Made by a program: the position numbers and the translations under genes
Shown: one piece after another, positions 1-8,286 of the stretch
Numbering within the stretch: position 1 is the stretch's first letter
How the letters are laid out: each line of letters starts with the position of its first letter
Assembly (NCBI RefSeq): GCF_024346375.1
Contig: NZ_JAGQCV010000015.1
Location: 1-64,000 of the forward strand
Reading direction: 5' to 3'
Length of the DNA: 64,000 nt
Origin: Synechococcus sp. ATX 2A4
GTDB taxonomy: Bacteria > Cyanobacteriota > Cyanobacteriia > PCC-6307 > Cyanobiaceae
Notes under the pieces: model-generated
Seen by the model: only the letters and a program-made list of their open reading frames with translations
What the model was told of the DNA's origin: nothing
The model's database searches: none

Positions 1-114
1 GGTCTGGAGAAAGTGAATGGCGAATGGGCCCTGATCGCCGCCACACACAATCTGCTCAAGCTGTTCAGGTTCCGGCGATCACAGCAGCAGATGTTGATGG
101 AAGCGACGGGATGA
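1..114 (+). mobile_element. IS1182-type transposase, C-terminal end only
   Basis: Reading frame 1 is open from the window edge to a TGA at 112-114 and encodes 37 residues. They include the stretches EKVNGEWALIAATHNLLKLF and RRSQQQ, which resemble the C-terminus of IS1182-family DDE transposases, where a G(L)EKV.GEW..I..AHN(L)LKL block precedes the stop. No start is visible because the gene begins left of the window. I cannot tell whether the element is intact, and I did not find its right terminal inverted repeat. It marks the left side of an A/T-richer accessory segment and is a plausible cause of the odd N-terminus of the next gene. Confidence 0.6.
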
Positions 115-140
115 GGGGCTCCTGCATTACCTCCACTTCC

Positions 141-614
141 ATGAAGCTCGGTGCAGAAAGCCACAGCCCGGAGCCGTCAGCGTCAACAAGCCCGAACTCG
201 CTGCAATCGGTGGACCGATTCTCTACGAGCAACAAACTCCTAGCTGCTGGGGAGCTGCCCGAGGGGCATACTGCTGTGGCTTGTCGTGAGTCTCAAGACG
301 GCCCAGCCATTGGGTGGTCGTACTATGCGCCAGACCCCTATGCCGAGGGGGTGTGGAACGTGTGGTGGCTCGGCGTAAGTCCCAGTCATCATGGTGGCGG
401 TGTCGGCCAAGCCATTCTTTCAAACATCGAGCGAGACACGGCAGCATTTGGTGCGCGCGTTATTGTTATTGAGACAAGCGACCAGGAAGCGTTGGCGCGA
501 GCTCGAAACTTTTACCTGAAGCGCGGATATGAAGAGCGAGGGCGTATCCCTGATTTCTATGCTGAAGGAGACTCAAAGGTGATTTTTTCACGCTCTCTCG
601 CCGGTGCAGCCTAA
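141..614 (+). CDS. GNAT-family N-acetyltransferase, probably N-terminally altered
   Basis: The 157-residue product carries the GNAT acetyl-CoA-binding region. A beta-strand WWLGVSP is followed by HHGGGVGQAIL, which fits the Q/RxxGxG/A loop, and the C-terminal half (RARNFYLKRGYEERGRIPDF) is typical of small-molecule acetyltransferases. The substrate cannot be told. The first 60 residues are low in recognisable structure and lack the usual N-terminal strand and helix. The gene may therefore be truncated, or joined to sequence left by the neighbouring transposase end. An in-frame ATG at 24 lies inside the transposase tail, so the ATG at 141 was preferred. A perfect attC-type R'' core overlaps the stop codon, as is common in integron cassettes. 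Confidence 0.6.
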   Translation: MKLGAESHSPEPSASTSPNSLQSVDRFSTSNKLLAAGELPEGHTAVACRESQDGPAIGWSYYAPDPYAEGVWNVWWLGVSPSHHGGGVGQAILSNIERDTAAFGARVIVIETSDQEALARARNFYLKRGYEERGRIPDFYAEGDSKVIFSRSLAGAA

Positions 615-660
615 CAACGGCTGGCCCGCCATTCTTGCTAAAACTCGCCAAACCCTTTTC
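609..660 (+). repeat. Possible partial attC (R'' core only)
   Basis: GCCTAAC at 609-615 matches the RYYYAAC R'' core of integron attC sites and overlaps the stop of the acetyltransferase gene, the usual position. No convincing GTTRRRY partner lies within the next 140 bases, so the site is either degenerate or coincidental. It is listed because a much better attC occurs about 2.4 kb downstream. Confidence 0.3.
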
Positions 661-673
661 CATCGAGTCAATA

Positions 674-1024
674 ATGAGCCCGGAGCGTTTGTTCAAGGTC
701 ACAGATTTCGTCCAACCAGCAGACGGTGAGCCCATTCGCTCAGTCATCACCGAGTCGGCTGACGCAGCGGTTGTTGCTTGGTATATCAAGCCCGGCCAGC
801 GTATTTCGGCTCATGTGCATCCTGATGGTCAAGATACATGGACCATCCTTTCAGGTTGCGGCGAGTACCGCGTCAGTGCTAATGGGGAGTCGATTGCCAT
901 CGCCAAGGGGGATGTGCTGGTAGCCCATCGCCGAGAAGTTCATGGTGTACTCAACACCGGGCAAGATCCGCTTGTTTTCGTTTCAGTCGTCTCTCCCGCA
1001 GCATCGGGCTTCGAGCCGGTGTAG
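674..1024 (+). CDS. Small single-domain cupin protein
   Basis: The 116-residue protein is one cupin beta-barrel. The first metal-binding motif appears as HVHPDGQDTWTILSGCGEY, with the pattern HxH then x5 and a late acidic or amide position. The second appears around AHRREVHGVLN, with the conserved Pro/His-Gly turn. Such stand-alone cupins bind a divalent metal or a small ligand; the substrate cannot be inferred. A TTG at 635 would add 13 residues, but the ATG at 674 begins nearer the first barrel strand. The gene stands alone between two attC-like sequences with no operon partner, as expected of a cassette gene. Confidence 0.65.
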   Translation: MSPERLFKVTDFVQPADGEPIRSVITESADAAVVAWYIKPGQRISAHVHPDGQDTWTILSGCGEYRVSANGESIAIAKGDVLVAHRREVHGVLNTGQDPLVFVSVVSPAASGFEPV

Positions 1025-1041
1025 TTCATCATGAGCGCGAT

Positions 1042-1089
1042 GCCAAACATCAAGCTCCAGCGGCCGGGGCCAGAGATGCCTTGTTAAGC
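1042..1089 (+). repeat. attC-like site, degenerate
   Basis: GCCAAAC (1042-1048, one mismatch to RYYYAAC) and GTTAAGC (1083-1089, perfect GTTRRRY) bracket 48 bases just after the cupin stop. AACA (1046-1049) can pair with TGTT (1082-1085), but the inner arms pair poorly and the element is shorter than usual attC sites. A degenerate recombination site is plausible but unproven. Confidence 0.4.
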
Positions 1090-1283
1090 GCAATTGGCTA
1101 CTGCCCGCCACTGATCTTGGGCGTTCGAAGGAACGGAAAGAGGGAGCAGAAATGCCCCGTGCGGAGGCTGCTGCTGTTGGCATAAGTACACTCTGCCGCC
1201 AACTCCGAGCACTGCACGCCAATGATGGACGTAATATCGCTTGGCAGCTGGTAGGATGGCGGCGTAGCAGCGGGGTGCTTGCC

Positions 1284-1541
1284 ATGGCGGTGATCTCACT
1301 CAAGTTGACCGAAGCCCTAGATGCGCAGCTCACAGAGCAGGCTCATCGTCGTCGGCTGAGCAAGTCTGAGTTGGTTCGGCGAGCATTGACGGCGTTTCTC
1401 CAGTCCTCAGAGCAGGGTGTGGAAGGCTCAGCACGACAATCAGCTGCTGATCTGTTGGCCGATTTGGTGGGTTGTTGTGAAGATGGACCAGTAGATCTGT
1501 CATCCAATCCCGCTTACATGTCTGACTTCGGCACACTCTGA
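1284..1541 (+). CDS. Ribbon-helix-helix antitoxin (VapB-like)
   Basis: The 85-residue protein opens with a CopG/RHH DNA-binding fold. The strand VISLKLTEALDAQLTEQA is followed by RRRLSKSELVRRALTAFL, the SxSExVRxAL signature of RHH antitoxins. The acidic C-terminal half (LLADLVGCCEDGPVDLSS) would wrap the toxin. The upstream frame stays open to 1152, but the RHH strand starts at the ATG at 1284. It ends 2 bases before a PIN-domain gene, the standard VapBC layout, so it should repress its own promoter together with the toxin. VapBC-type modules are frequent cargo of integron arrays. Confidence 0.75.
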   Translation: MAVISLKLTEALDAQLTEQAHRRRLSKSELVRRALTAFLQSSEQGVEGSARQSAADLLADLVGCCEDGPVDLSSNPAYMSDFGTL

Positions 1542-1543
1542 TT

Positions 1544-1951
1544 ATGGCGGTTCTGCTGGATACAGGCCCTTGGGTTGCCCTGTTGAGTCGCAACGACACC
1601 CATCATCAATGGGCTGTTGAACAGTTTCAGTTCTTTCAGCCACCATTGCTGAGCTGTGAGGCTGTCGTTGCGGAGACTTGTTTCCTGCTGAAGCGCTCCG
1701 GTTTTGATCCTTCCCTGGCGTTGCAGTTCATTGAGCGAGGGGCCGTTCAATTGCCTTTCGTGCTCCAGGAGCAGATCGGGTCTGTGAGTTCACTCTTCAA
1801 GAGGTATGAGAATGTTCCTGCATCTCTAGCTGATGCTGCTTTGATTCGGCTTGCGGAGATGAACGATTCACCATTGCTTCTCACTACCGATAGCGACTTC
1901 CATATCTACCGCCGCCATGGAAGGCAAACAATTCCTTTGGTCAACCCGTAA
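1544..1951 (+). CDS. PIN-domain ribonuclease toxin (VapC-like)
   Basis: The 135-residue protein has the PIN acidic residues in order: D6 in LLDTGPWVALL, E44 in AVVAETCFLL, an Asp in ASLADAALIRLAE and an Asp in LLTTDSDFHIY near residue 116. They form the Mg-dependent RNase site of VapC toxins. The length is typical of VapC. The start lies 2 bases after the antitoxin stop, so translation is probably coupled. Cellular RNA targets cannot be inferred from sequence. All four catalytic positions look intact, so the toxin is probably active if expressed. Confidence 0.78.
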   Translation: MAVLLDTGPWVALLSRNDTHHQWAVEQFQFFQPPLLSCEAVVAETCFLLKRSGFDPSLALQFIERGAVQLPFVLQEQIGSVSSLFKRYENVPASLADAALIRLAEMNDSPLLLTTDSDFHIYRRHGRQTIPLVNP

Positions 1952-2128
1952 TTGCTATGGGTCATCCAGTGGATGCGAAGGTCTGTGGACGTTGCCTATG
2001 GAGAAGCGACACTTCGAACACACCCCTCGAGTGGACAGGCCACCACCAGCTCTTTGCTGCGCCACCCCAGCCTCCCTACCTGCCACTCTGGGCCAGCGTT
2101 GTACGAGAAACCTCAAGGCAGTGTAATT

Positions 2129-2971
2129 ATGGAAGCCAAAGTAGTTACTGATAACGATATTTCACTCTATACCGAATCATTCGGTAACCCAGCCCATGAA
2201 CCCATTATTTTGGTCATGGGGGCAATGTCGTCGGCGGTATGGTGGCCTGATGATTTTTGTGCCCGGCTGGCCGCAATGGATTGCTACGTGATCCGATATG
2301 ATCATCGCGATACGGGGAAGTCAACTAGCTATGAGCCAGGCCAGGCTCCATATTCCGTTGAAGAATTAGCAGATGATGTGGTTCGCGTCATTGGTGGTTA
2401 TGGTCTGAAGGCTGCGCACCTGGTTGGCATGTCTCTGGGAGGATTTCTATCCCAGCTTGTTGCTCTCAAGTATCCGAATCGGGTAAAGAGTTTAGCCCTG
2501 ATCTCTTCAGAGCGTCTTGCGGAGATAGACCCAGATATGCCCCCTTTTGATCCTACAATCATGGAGTATCGCCAGCAGGCAGGATCACTTGACTGGTCTG
2601 ATAAAGATGCGGTGGTGGAGTATCAGGTTGGTGCGTGGCGAATCAACTCAGGTACTGCCCATGTATTTGACGCTGAAAAGATTCGGCAGATCGCTCAGTC
2701 AAATTTTGATCATACGCCAAATATACTAACGACATTCAATCACACTACTTTAGGTGGTGGCGAAGAGTGGCTCGGGCGATTAGATGAGATAACTGTATCA
2801 ACACTAATCATTCATGGCACAGAAGATCCTGTGCTTCCTTATGCACACGGCTTGGCACTGAAGGATGCGATTCGTGATTCGAAACTACTTACGCTGAAAG
2901 GCACGGGGCATGAATTACATCCAGAGGACTGGCCGGTGATTCTCCAAGCGCTGAAGAATCAAACATCATAG
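2129..2971 (+). CDS. Alpha/beta-fold hydrolase
   Basis: The 280-residue product has the alpha/beta-hydrolase layout. An oxyanion region lies near residues 29-36 (VMGAMSSA). The nucleophile elbow GMSLGG has Ser at about 102, the acid is probably in HGTEDPVLP, and the catalytic His is in [11 protein letters not shown] near the C-terminus. It resembles the esterase / DhaA-like hydrolases found alone in many bacteria; the substrate is unknown. The frame is open from 1952, but those residues look non-coding and the ATG at 2129 precedes a typical N-terminal strand. Codon use is distinctly A/T-richer than in the rest of the window. The best attC site here follows the stop by 8 bases, marking this gene as a probable cassette. 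Confidence 0.75.
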   Translation: MEAKVVTDNDISLYTESFGNPAHEPIILVMGAMSSAVWWPDDFCARLAAMDCYVIRYDHRDTGKSTSYEPGQAPYSVEELADDVVRVIGGYGLKAAHLVGMSLGGFLSQLVALKYPNRVKSLALISSERLAEIDPDMPPFDPTIMEYRQQAGSLDWSDKDAVVEYQVGAWRINSGTAHVFDAEKIRQIAQSNFDHTPNILTTFNHTTLGGGEEWLGRLDEITVSTLIIHGTEDPVLPYAHGLALKDAIRDSKLLTLKGTGHELHPEDWPVILQALKNQTS

Positions 2972-2978
2972 CTGCGCC

Positions 2979-3050
2979 GTACAACAATTTGCCGCACCGG
3001 AAAAACGACTCGCTATCGCTCGACATATTCCGGTGGGCAAAGCGTTAGAT
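2979..3050 (+). repeat. attC recombination site of an integron cassette
   Basis: This 72-base element begins 8 bases after the hydrolase stop. GTACAAC (2979-2985) is a near match to R'' and GTTAGAT (3044-3050) is a perfect GTTRRRY R'. Between them TTTGCCGCACCGG (2988-3000) pairs with CCGGTGGGCAAA (3030-3041) apart from one unpaired base, the extrahelical-base feature that sets attC polarity. The innermost arms ACCGGAA and TTCCGGT are perfect. Folding of the bottom strand should give a classic attC hairpin. No integron integrase is in the window. Confidence 0.75.
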
Positions 3051-3180
3051 AGCTGGAGACGGGAAGCCGCGGCCAAAGCGAGTAATTTCTTCTGATAGTT
3101 GCTTAAATCGCATACAGACGCACGTCCAAAAGCAGGGGTACCGCCGCGGCTTGAGCGCTGAGGAGCGGCGAGCAGTGTTG

Positions 3181-3229
3181 GCCAACGCATTATCATGTGA
3201 TCAAGGCGTGGCGAATTCATGGCGTTAGC
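3181..3229 (+). repeat. Second attC-like inverted repeat
   Basis: GCCAACGC (3181-3188) and GCGTTAGC (3222-3229) are inverted with one mismatch and resemble attC outer arms (xxCAAC ... GTTAG). Inner pairing is weak and the final base of the R' core does not fit, so this is a tentative second site. The 2972-3367 interval otherwise holds no supportable gene. Confidence 0.35.
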
Positions 3230-3367
3230 ACTACGTTCTGGCGACAGTTCCGGCGCTGCGCGGCAGTTGCGCGCCTGCTCCCATAGGCGATCAGGCGCTG
3301 CCGGACTTCGGTTTTAGATGTCGTACCGCCTTCATCATCCGCGGTGAATAGGCCTGCCATTCAACCC

Positions 3368-4696
3368 ATGACGACAACCACCGCCACTCTTGCCGCCTTG
3401 CGCTCCGGTCAACTGAAGGGGATCACGCGGCTGGATCTTGCCTGCGGCCTGCAGGAATTCCCGCGGGAGATCTTCGAGCTGTCCGACACCCTTGAAGTTC
3501 TTAATCTCTCGGGCAACATGTTATCCGAGCTCCCGGACGACTTATCGCGGCTGAGTAAGTTACGAGTGATCTTCTGCTCGGACAATCGCTTTACCCAGCT
3601 GCCCGAGGTGCTGTCCTCATGTGTTCACCTTGAGATGGTCGGGTTTAAGGCGAACACCATTCAGGAGGTGGTGCCTGCCGCCATTTCCCCCGGGTTGCGC
3701 TGGTTGATCCTCACGGATAATCAGATTTCGGCACTTCCCGACTCAATCGGCAACTGTGCGCGCCTGCAAAAACTGATGTTGGCCGGAAATCAACTGGCAG
3801 AGTTGCCGGAGGCGATGCGCGGCTGCGTTGGGCTTGAGCTGTTGCGGATTTCGGCCAACCGCTTCAAGGCTCTGCCGGAGTGGCTGCTGCAATTGCCCCG
3901 GTTGACCTGGTTGGCGTTTGGCGGAAATCCGGTTTCAGCGGTGCCGCACGCCCCGCGTCCGGCCGTGGCCCGCTTCCATTGGGGGGATCTGGTGTTGGGT
4001 GAAAAACTCGGTGAAGGCGCCTCGGGAGTGATCCACAAAGCGCACTGGCAGCCGTCGCCGCAGGAAGCCGGGCATCCCGTCGCGGTGAAACTCTTTAAGG
4101 GGGCGGTCACCAGTGACGGGTTTCCGGCAGAAGAAATGGCGGCCTGTTTGGCGGCGGGTAATCACTCTCACTTGATCGGGGTCATTGGTGAACTCACCGG
4201 GCACCCAGCCGGCAGCACCGGCTTGGTGATGCCCTGGGTCGAGCCTGGGTTTCGCAGTCTGGCCGGCCCGCCCAATCTGGCGACATGCACCAGGGACATT
4301 TACGACGACGGCCAACGTTTCTCCCTCCCCTTGGTGCTGGATCTGGCAAAGGGCTTGGCCGCTGTTGGCGAGCACCTGCACGCCCGTGGAATTTCGCACG
4401 GGGATTTTTATGCGCACAACGTCCTGTATCGCCCCGAAGGCGGCTGCTACTTGGGGGACTTCGGGGCGGCCTCCTTTTACCCATCTCAGGCAAGTGGAAG
4501 CACAAATCCATTCGAGGCGCTGGAGGTGCGCGCCTTCGGCTGCTTGCTTGGCGAACTACTAGAGCGCATTGAACCCGACCATGAAGCGCTCCTCCCATCG
4601 TTAAAAGCACTGCAACTCCGCTGCGTAGCGCCAGTTGCGGCGAGTCGGCCCCGGTTCGCCGAACTGGTGGCAGCGATAGATTCACTGCTCCATTAA
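3368..4696 (+). CDS. Leucine-rich-repeat protein kinase-like protein
   Basis: The 442-residue protein has two parts. Residues of about 15-200 hold seven or eight leucine-rich repeats of the bacterial/ROCO-like type, such as LEVLNLSGNMLSELPDDLSR and LQKLMLAGNQLAELPEAMRG. Residues of about 205-440 form a Hanks-type kinase domain: glycine loop LGEGASGVIHKA, ATP lysine in VAVKLF, catalytic loop HGDFYAHNVLY (HGD in place of HRD) and metal-binding GDFGAAS. The key K, D, N and DFG residues are present, so activity is plausible. LRR plus kinase in one bacterial chain suggests a ligand- or partner-sensing kinase. A GTG at 3344 would add 8 residues. The gene stands alone beside the cassette-like region and its host range suggests transfer. 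Confidence 0.72.
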   Translation: MTTTTATLAALRSGQLKGITRLDLACGLQEFPREIFELSDTLEVLNLSGNMLSELPDDLSRLSKLRVIFCSDNRFTQLPEVLSSCVHLEMVGFKANTIQEVVPAAISPGLRWLILTDNQISALPDSIGNCARLQKLMLAGNQLAELPEAMRGCVGLELLRISANRFKALPEWLLQLPRLTWLAFGGNPVSAVPHAPRPAVARFHWGDLVLGEKLGEGASGVIHKAHWQPSPQEAGHPVAVKLFKGAVTSDGFPAEEMAACLAAGNHSHLIGVIGELTGHPAGSTGLVMPWVEPGFRSLAGPPNLATCTRDIYDDGQRFSLPLVLDLAKGLAAVGEHLHARGISHGDFYAHNVLYRPEGGCYLGDFGAASFYPSQASGSTNPFEALEVRAFGCLLGELLERIEPDHEALLPSLKALQLRCVAPVAASRPRFAELVAAIDSLLH

Positions 4697-5118
4697 GCCC
4701 GAGGTTTAGGCTTTGCTCACCAATCGGCGAAGAGTTTTGTCGACCAGCTTGGGGTTGACTTTGCCGTGGCGTCGCCAGCGATTGCCACGCCATACTGATT
4801 CCTTTGCCTGTTGAGCACCTCCTCCAGATTGAGATCAATTCGCCAGGGCTTTGGCAAGTGCCCCTGAGGCAAGTGGCGGGCTTTCGATAACTTTGCGAAT
4901 CAGTTCATAGGGGATGCCTGAACCCCCTGTACCTAGCCACCACTAGGCCATGGCGGTTGTCTGTGAGGCAATGGCCCCGTGAACAGAGATCAGCACCGGT
5001 GCCGCCGGACTTTCTGAGCAGCCGCGCTTCCCGGTCGCTACTGGAGCGGTGGGCCTTGTAGGGGAGCAGCAGGTCACGGAAATCCCCCTCCACGCCTGGC
5101 GCCAACCAGCCGCCCCCT
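4697..5118. other. Gene-poor spacer with a possible decayed minus-strand ORF
   Basis: There is no intact gene here. On the minus strand two overlapping frames read like halves of one lost protein. One, ending near 4830, contains LPKPWRIDLNLEEVL. The other ends at a TAA complementary to 4706-4708 and contains RWRRHGKVNPKLVDKTLRRL, which is lysine/arginine-rich. A single frameshift would join them. I do not recognise the family. The remainder (about 4880-5118) shows nothing I can support. Confidence 0.3.
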
Positions 5119-6093
5119 TCACCCCACCACCCCCTCACTCGCCACCCATAGGCGTCGCGCCAACTCCGTGTCCTGCCCTTCCGCGCTGGTGGCGCTGGCT
5201 TCGAACACCCGCCGGCCTGGGCCCACCACGCGGTTGCGGTGGAAGCTGAAGCCGTAGGCGGCGTAGGCGGGGTCGCAGCAGAGGGAAGCCAGCAGGGCGC
5301 CGGCGGTTTCCACGCTTTCGGTGAGGCGCAGCACGGAGCGGGCCGCGAAGGCGAACAGGCGTTGGCCCAGTTCGTTGCTCTGGCGGCTGTAGCGCCAGAA
5401 GCCGCCCTCGCTGGTGGGCGGGATCACCAGGCCCGGGCTCCAGCTGAGCACCGGCAGCGGTGTGCCGGCCTCCTCCATGCGGCGCGCGAACTCACGGGCG
5501 ATCAGCACATTGCAGAGCTTGCTGTCCTTGTAGGCCTTGTCGGCATCGAAGCGGCTGCCATCCACCATCAGCACCGGCTGCCCCGCCTGCAGGCCGGCCA
5601 GATCGCCCAGCCCCGCCGGTGAGCCCACCTTGCCGCCAGCGGTGAGCGGGTCGTGCACTTCCGACGCCGTGACCACCAGCCGCGGCGCCTGCCCCGCCAG
5701 CAGCAATGGCGTGAGTTGCTGGGCCAGCAGGAAATGGCCCAGGTGGTTCACCGCGATGGTGAGTTCATGGCCCTGGGGCGTCAGCCGTGGCGTTTTGGCG
5801 CCGGCGTATTGCAGGCCCGCATTCAGCACCAACGTGTCGATCGGCTGCCCCTGCGCCAGCAGCGCCTGCCCGCAGGCGCGCACACTCTCCAGATCGCCCA
5901 GGTCGCACACGGCCACCGCCGGCGCCTTGCCTCCACCGGCCCGTTCCGCCAGCTGGCGCTGGGCCGTCTCGGCCGTTGCCGCATCGCGGCACAGCAGCGT
6001 GAGCGCGTGGCCGGCCTGGCACAGCCGCACCGCCGCCTCGAAGCCGATGCCGGAATTGCCGCCAGTGAGCAGCAGGCGGCGCGTGGCAGCCAT
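5119..6093 (-). CDS. SDR-family oxidoreductase, protochlorophyllide-reductase-like
   Basis: The 324-residue short-chain dehydrogenase has the nucleotide-binding motif TGGNSGIG near residue 10, the NAG motif in LVLNAGLQYAG, a structural Asn in NHLGHFLL and the catalytic pair YKDSK. Length and insert pattern resemble the POR-like branch common in cyanobacteria. A second member lies at 50183-51100. True light-dependent POR activity is unlikely to be provable from sequence; a generic NADP-dependent ketone/alcohol reductase is the safer call. The open frame extends upstream, but the ATG at 6093 sits right before the Rossmann strand. It is divergent from the next gene with a 55-base gap. Confidence 0.75.
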   Translation of the reverse strand: MAATRRLLLTGGNSGIGFEAAVRLCQAGHALTLLCRDAATAETAQRQLAERAGGGKAPAVAVCDLGDLESVRACGQALLAQGQPIDTLVLNAGLQYAGAKTPRLTPQGHELTIAVNHLGHFLLAQQLTPLLLAGQAPRLVVTASEVHDPLTAGGKVGSPAGLGDLAGLQAGQPVLMVDGSRFDADKAYKDSKLCNVLIAREFARRMEEAGTPLPVLSWSPGLVIPPTSEGGFWRYSRQSNELGQRLFAFAARSVLRLTESVETAGALLASLCCDPAYAAYGFSFHRNRVVGPGRRVFEASATSAEGQDTELARRLWVASEGVVG

Positions 6094-6148
6094 GGGCAGA
6101 CCCCACCAGGAGCAAGGGGCGCTAACCCTAGAAACCGCCGGCTTCACA

Positions 6149-8260
6149 ATGGAGCACGCAGCCCCTCCGCCGGCCGGTTCGTTCATGCAGTGGCGCGCCA
6201 CGATTCGCCGCCTCGAACGCAACGGCCTCGGCCTGCTGCTGTTTCCCTTGCTGGTGCTGCGCCGCACCGTGCACCTGCTCGGCCGCACGCTCGAAAGCCT
6301 GCTGTGGCAGGAGCTGATCGCCAACCAGCCGCTCGAGAGCCAGCTCGGCAACCTGCTCGCCTTTCTGCTGTTCTCCGCCTTCTGCCTCTGGGCCACCTTG
6401 GAAGGGGTCGTTCCGTATGTGATCGGCCTGCTGCTGTTCCTGCTGCCCCTGGAACTGCTCGCCAACCAGCTCGGCCATTCCTGGCGGCCGGAATGCCGAG
6501 TGGTGCTGGAGCGCTGGGGGGATCGGCTCTCCTGGCGGTGCGATGCCGCCGGCAGTCACGAGCAGCTGGAGCTGCAGCACAGCGCACTCACGGCCGTGCT
6601 GATCCGCGCCGCCCCGCTCGCCCTGCCGCTCGGCGAAGCCCGTCCGCAGGGCTGGGATGTGCTGCTGGCGGTGCAGGATCCTGCCCGCGAGCTGCTGCTC
6701 GACCGTCAGCCCACGCTCGCGCTCGCCTGGCAGCGCGCCTTTGCCCTCGCCCGCAAGCTGGCGTTGCCGCTGCGGTTGGCGGAGGCGGACAGCCAGGAGG
6801 ACGAGGAAGCGGGGCCGCCGGCGAGCATGTGGGCGGTGGTGGAGGAAGAAGGCGCCACCCGGATCTTCCGCGACCGCAGCACCGTGAACGCCGCTCAGTG
6901 GTGGCGGGCGTTTGTGCGCCAGGGCGGTTACCTGCTGTTTCTCGCCGTGCTCAACACCGTGATGGTGAAGTACGGCGGCTTTCTGGTGTGGATGTTGGGT
7001 CCGCGGCTGGGCCTCACCGCCCCCACCACGCTCGTGCTCGATCTCTCCCTGCCCGGCCTGCTCTCGCTCGTCCTGCCCGAGTGGAGCGTGATCCAGGCGC
7101 TGCTGGTGGTGGCGGCGCTCGGTGCCGCCGGCTTCGGCAGCTACCGCCACTGGAGCCGGCAGGAGCTGCGCATCGATTCCGAACAGGTGGGCGTGTGGCG
7201 CACCGGCCATGCCGCCGTTCACCTGCCTACCCGCACGGTGCTGGCCGCGCTGCCGCTCGATCAGCCGGAGCCCCAGGTCGTGCTCTGGAGCGAGCGCCGT
7301 CCCCCCGTCCAGCTGCAGGGCCTCGCCGATGCCCGCGAAGCCGCCGCCCTGGCGGGCGCGCTGCAGGCGGCGCTGGAGCGCTGGAAGCCGGCGGCGGAGG
7401 CAAGCGCGCGTTTGGAGCCGCAAGCCCCCGCGAACAACGAGCAGCAGCGGATCGTGAGCAGTGCCGCTGCCCTGCCGCTGCAGCAGCGGGCCGACTGGTA
7501 TGCGCCGGCCGCTGCCGCCTACGACGCCGTGCGACCCGGCTATCCAGCGGCGATGATCAAGCAGGTGGCGGCCCTGGCCGGGGTGGGCGACGGCTCGGCG
7601 CTGCTGGAGCTGGGCTGCGGGCCGGGCACCGCCACCGTGGCCTTCGCGCGGCGTGGCTGCGCCATCACCGCCCTGGAGCCCAACCCCGCCTTCGTGGCCT
7701 TGGCGCGTGAGCGTTGCGCCGGCTTCAAGCGCGTGCACATCGAGCCGCTGGCCTGCGAGCAGTGGCCGGTGCAGGAGCAGGCCTTTGATGCCGTGCTCGC
7801 CGCCAGCTCCTTTCACTGGATCCCCGCCGGCCTCGGCTCGCGCACCGCCGCCCGGGCGCTCAAGCCAGGTGGCGCGCTGATCCTGCTCTGGAACAAGGAG
7901 CTGCAACCCTCACTTGCCCTGCACCAGCGCTTCGCGGCCAGCTATGCCCGCTACGCCCCCGCATTGCACCGCCGCGAAAGTGACGCCGAGCAGCAGGCAA
8001 TCCTCGAAGCGCTGGTGCAGCAACTCGTGGACCCCGCCTTGTTCCTGCCGCCGCAGGCGGGGCGGGTGCCGGTGCAGCTCACCTACAGCGCCGAGCAATA
8101 CCTGGCCCTGCTCAGCACCTACTCCCCCTATCTGCGCCTGGAGCCCGGCGCCCGCGAAGCTCTCTTCGCCGAGCTGCGCCGCATCATCGACACTGAGGCC
8201 GGCGGCAGCCTGGAGCTCAGCGGCCACTCCGCTTTTCACGTGGCCCGCAAACGCGGCTGA
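6149..8260 (+). CDS. Membrane protein fused to a class I SAM-dependent methyltransferase
   Basis: One continuous 703-residue frame has two unlike halves. Residues 1 to about 420 hold hydrophobic segments (GLGLLLFPLLVLRRTV, LLAFLLFSAFCLW, VIGLLLFLLPLELLA, then a second group near YLLFLAVLN and VIQALLVVAALGAAG) separated by soluble stretches. Residues of about 440-703 are a methyltransferase: ADWYAPAAAAYDAVRPGYP, the SAM motif LLELGCGPGTATVAFA, an acidic ribose position in ITALEPNP and the post-I motif FDAVLAASSFHWI. The C-terminal half alone would be a normal-length UbiE/trans-aconitate-type methyltransferase. A GTG near 7454 could start it separately, but there is no stop between the halves. 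The substrate is unknown. Confidence 0.65.
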   Translation: MEHAAPPPAGSFMQWRATIRRLERNGLGLLLFPLLVLRRTVHLLGRTLESLLWQELIANQPLESQLGNLLAFLLFSAFCLWATLEGVVPYVIGLLLFLLPLELLANQLGHSWRPECRVVLERWGDRLSWRCDAAGSHEQLELQHSALTAVLIRAAPLALPLGEARPQGWDVLLAVQDPARELLLDRQPTLALAWQRAFALARKLALPLRLAEADSQEDEEAGPPASMWAVVEEEGATRIFRDRSTVNAAQWWRAFVRQGGYLLFLAVLNTVMVKYGGFLVWMLGPRLGLTAPTTLVLDLSLPGLLSLVLPEWSVIQALLVVAALGAAGFGSYRHWSRQELRIDSEQVGVWRTGHAAVHLPTRTVLAALPLDQPEPQVVLWSERRPPVQLQGLADAREAAALAGALQAALERWKPAAEASARLEPQAPANNEQQRIVSSAAALPLQQRADWYAPAAAAYDAVRPGYPAAMIKQVAALAGVGDGSALLELGCGPGTATVAFARRGCAITALEPNPAFVALARERCAGFKRVHIEPLACEQWPVQEQAFDAVLAASSFHWIPAGLGSRTAARALKPGGALILLWNKELQPSLALHQRFAASYARYAPALHRRESDAEQQAILEALVQQLVDPALFLPPQAGRVPVQLTYSAEQYLALLSTYSPYLRLEPGAREALFAELRRIIDTEAGGSLELSGHSAFHVARKRG

Positions 8261-8286
8261 ACTCCCCAGATCGCCCGTCACAGCCA

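Noticed and set aside
2966-3220. 84-codon minus-strand ORF over the attC region
   Set aside because: It reads through both arms of the attC hairpin, a common artefact at cassette junctions.
4905-5138. 77-codon minus-strand ORF
   Set aside because: Low complexity, overlaps the SDR 3' end, no ribosome site or recognisable motif.
6128-7906. 592-codon minus-strand open frame opposite the membrane-methyltransferase gene
   Set aside because: Gln/Gly/His/Arg-rich shadow with no motif; the plus-strand frame has a clear SAM-binding site.
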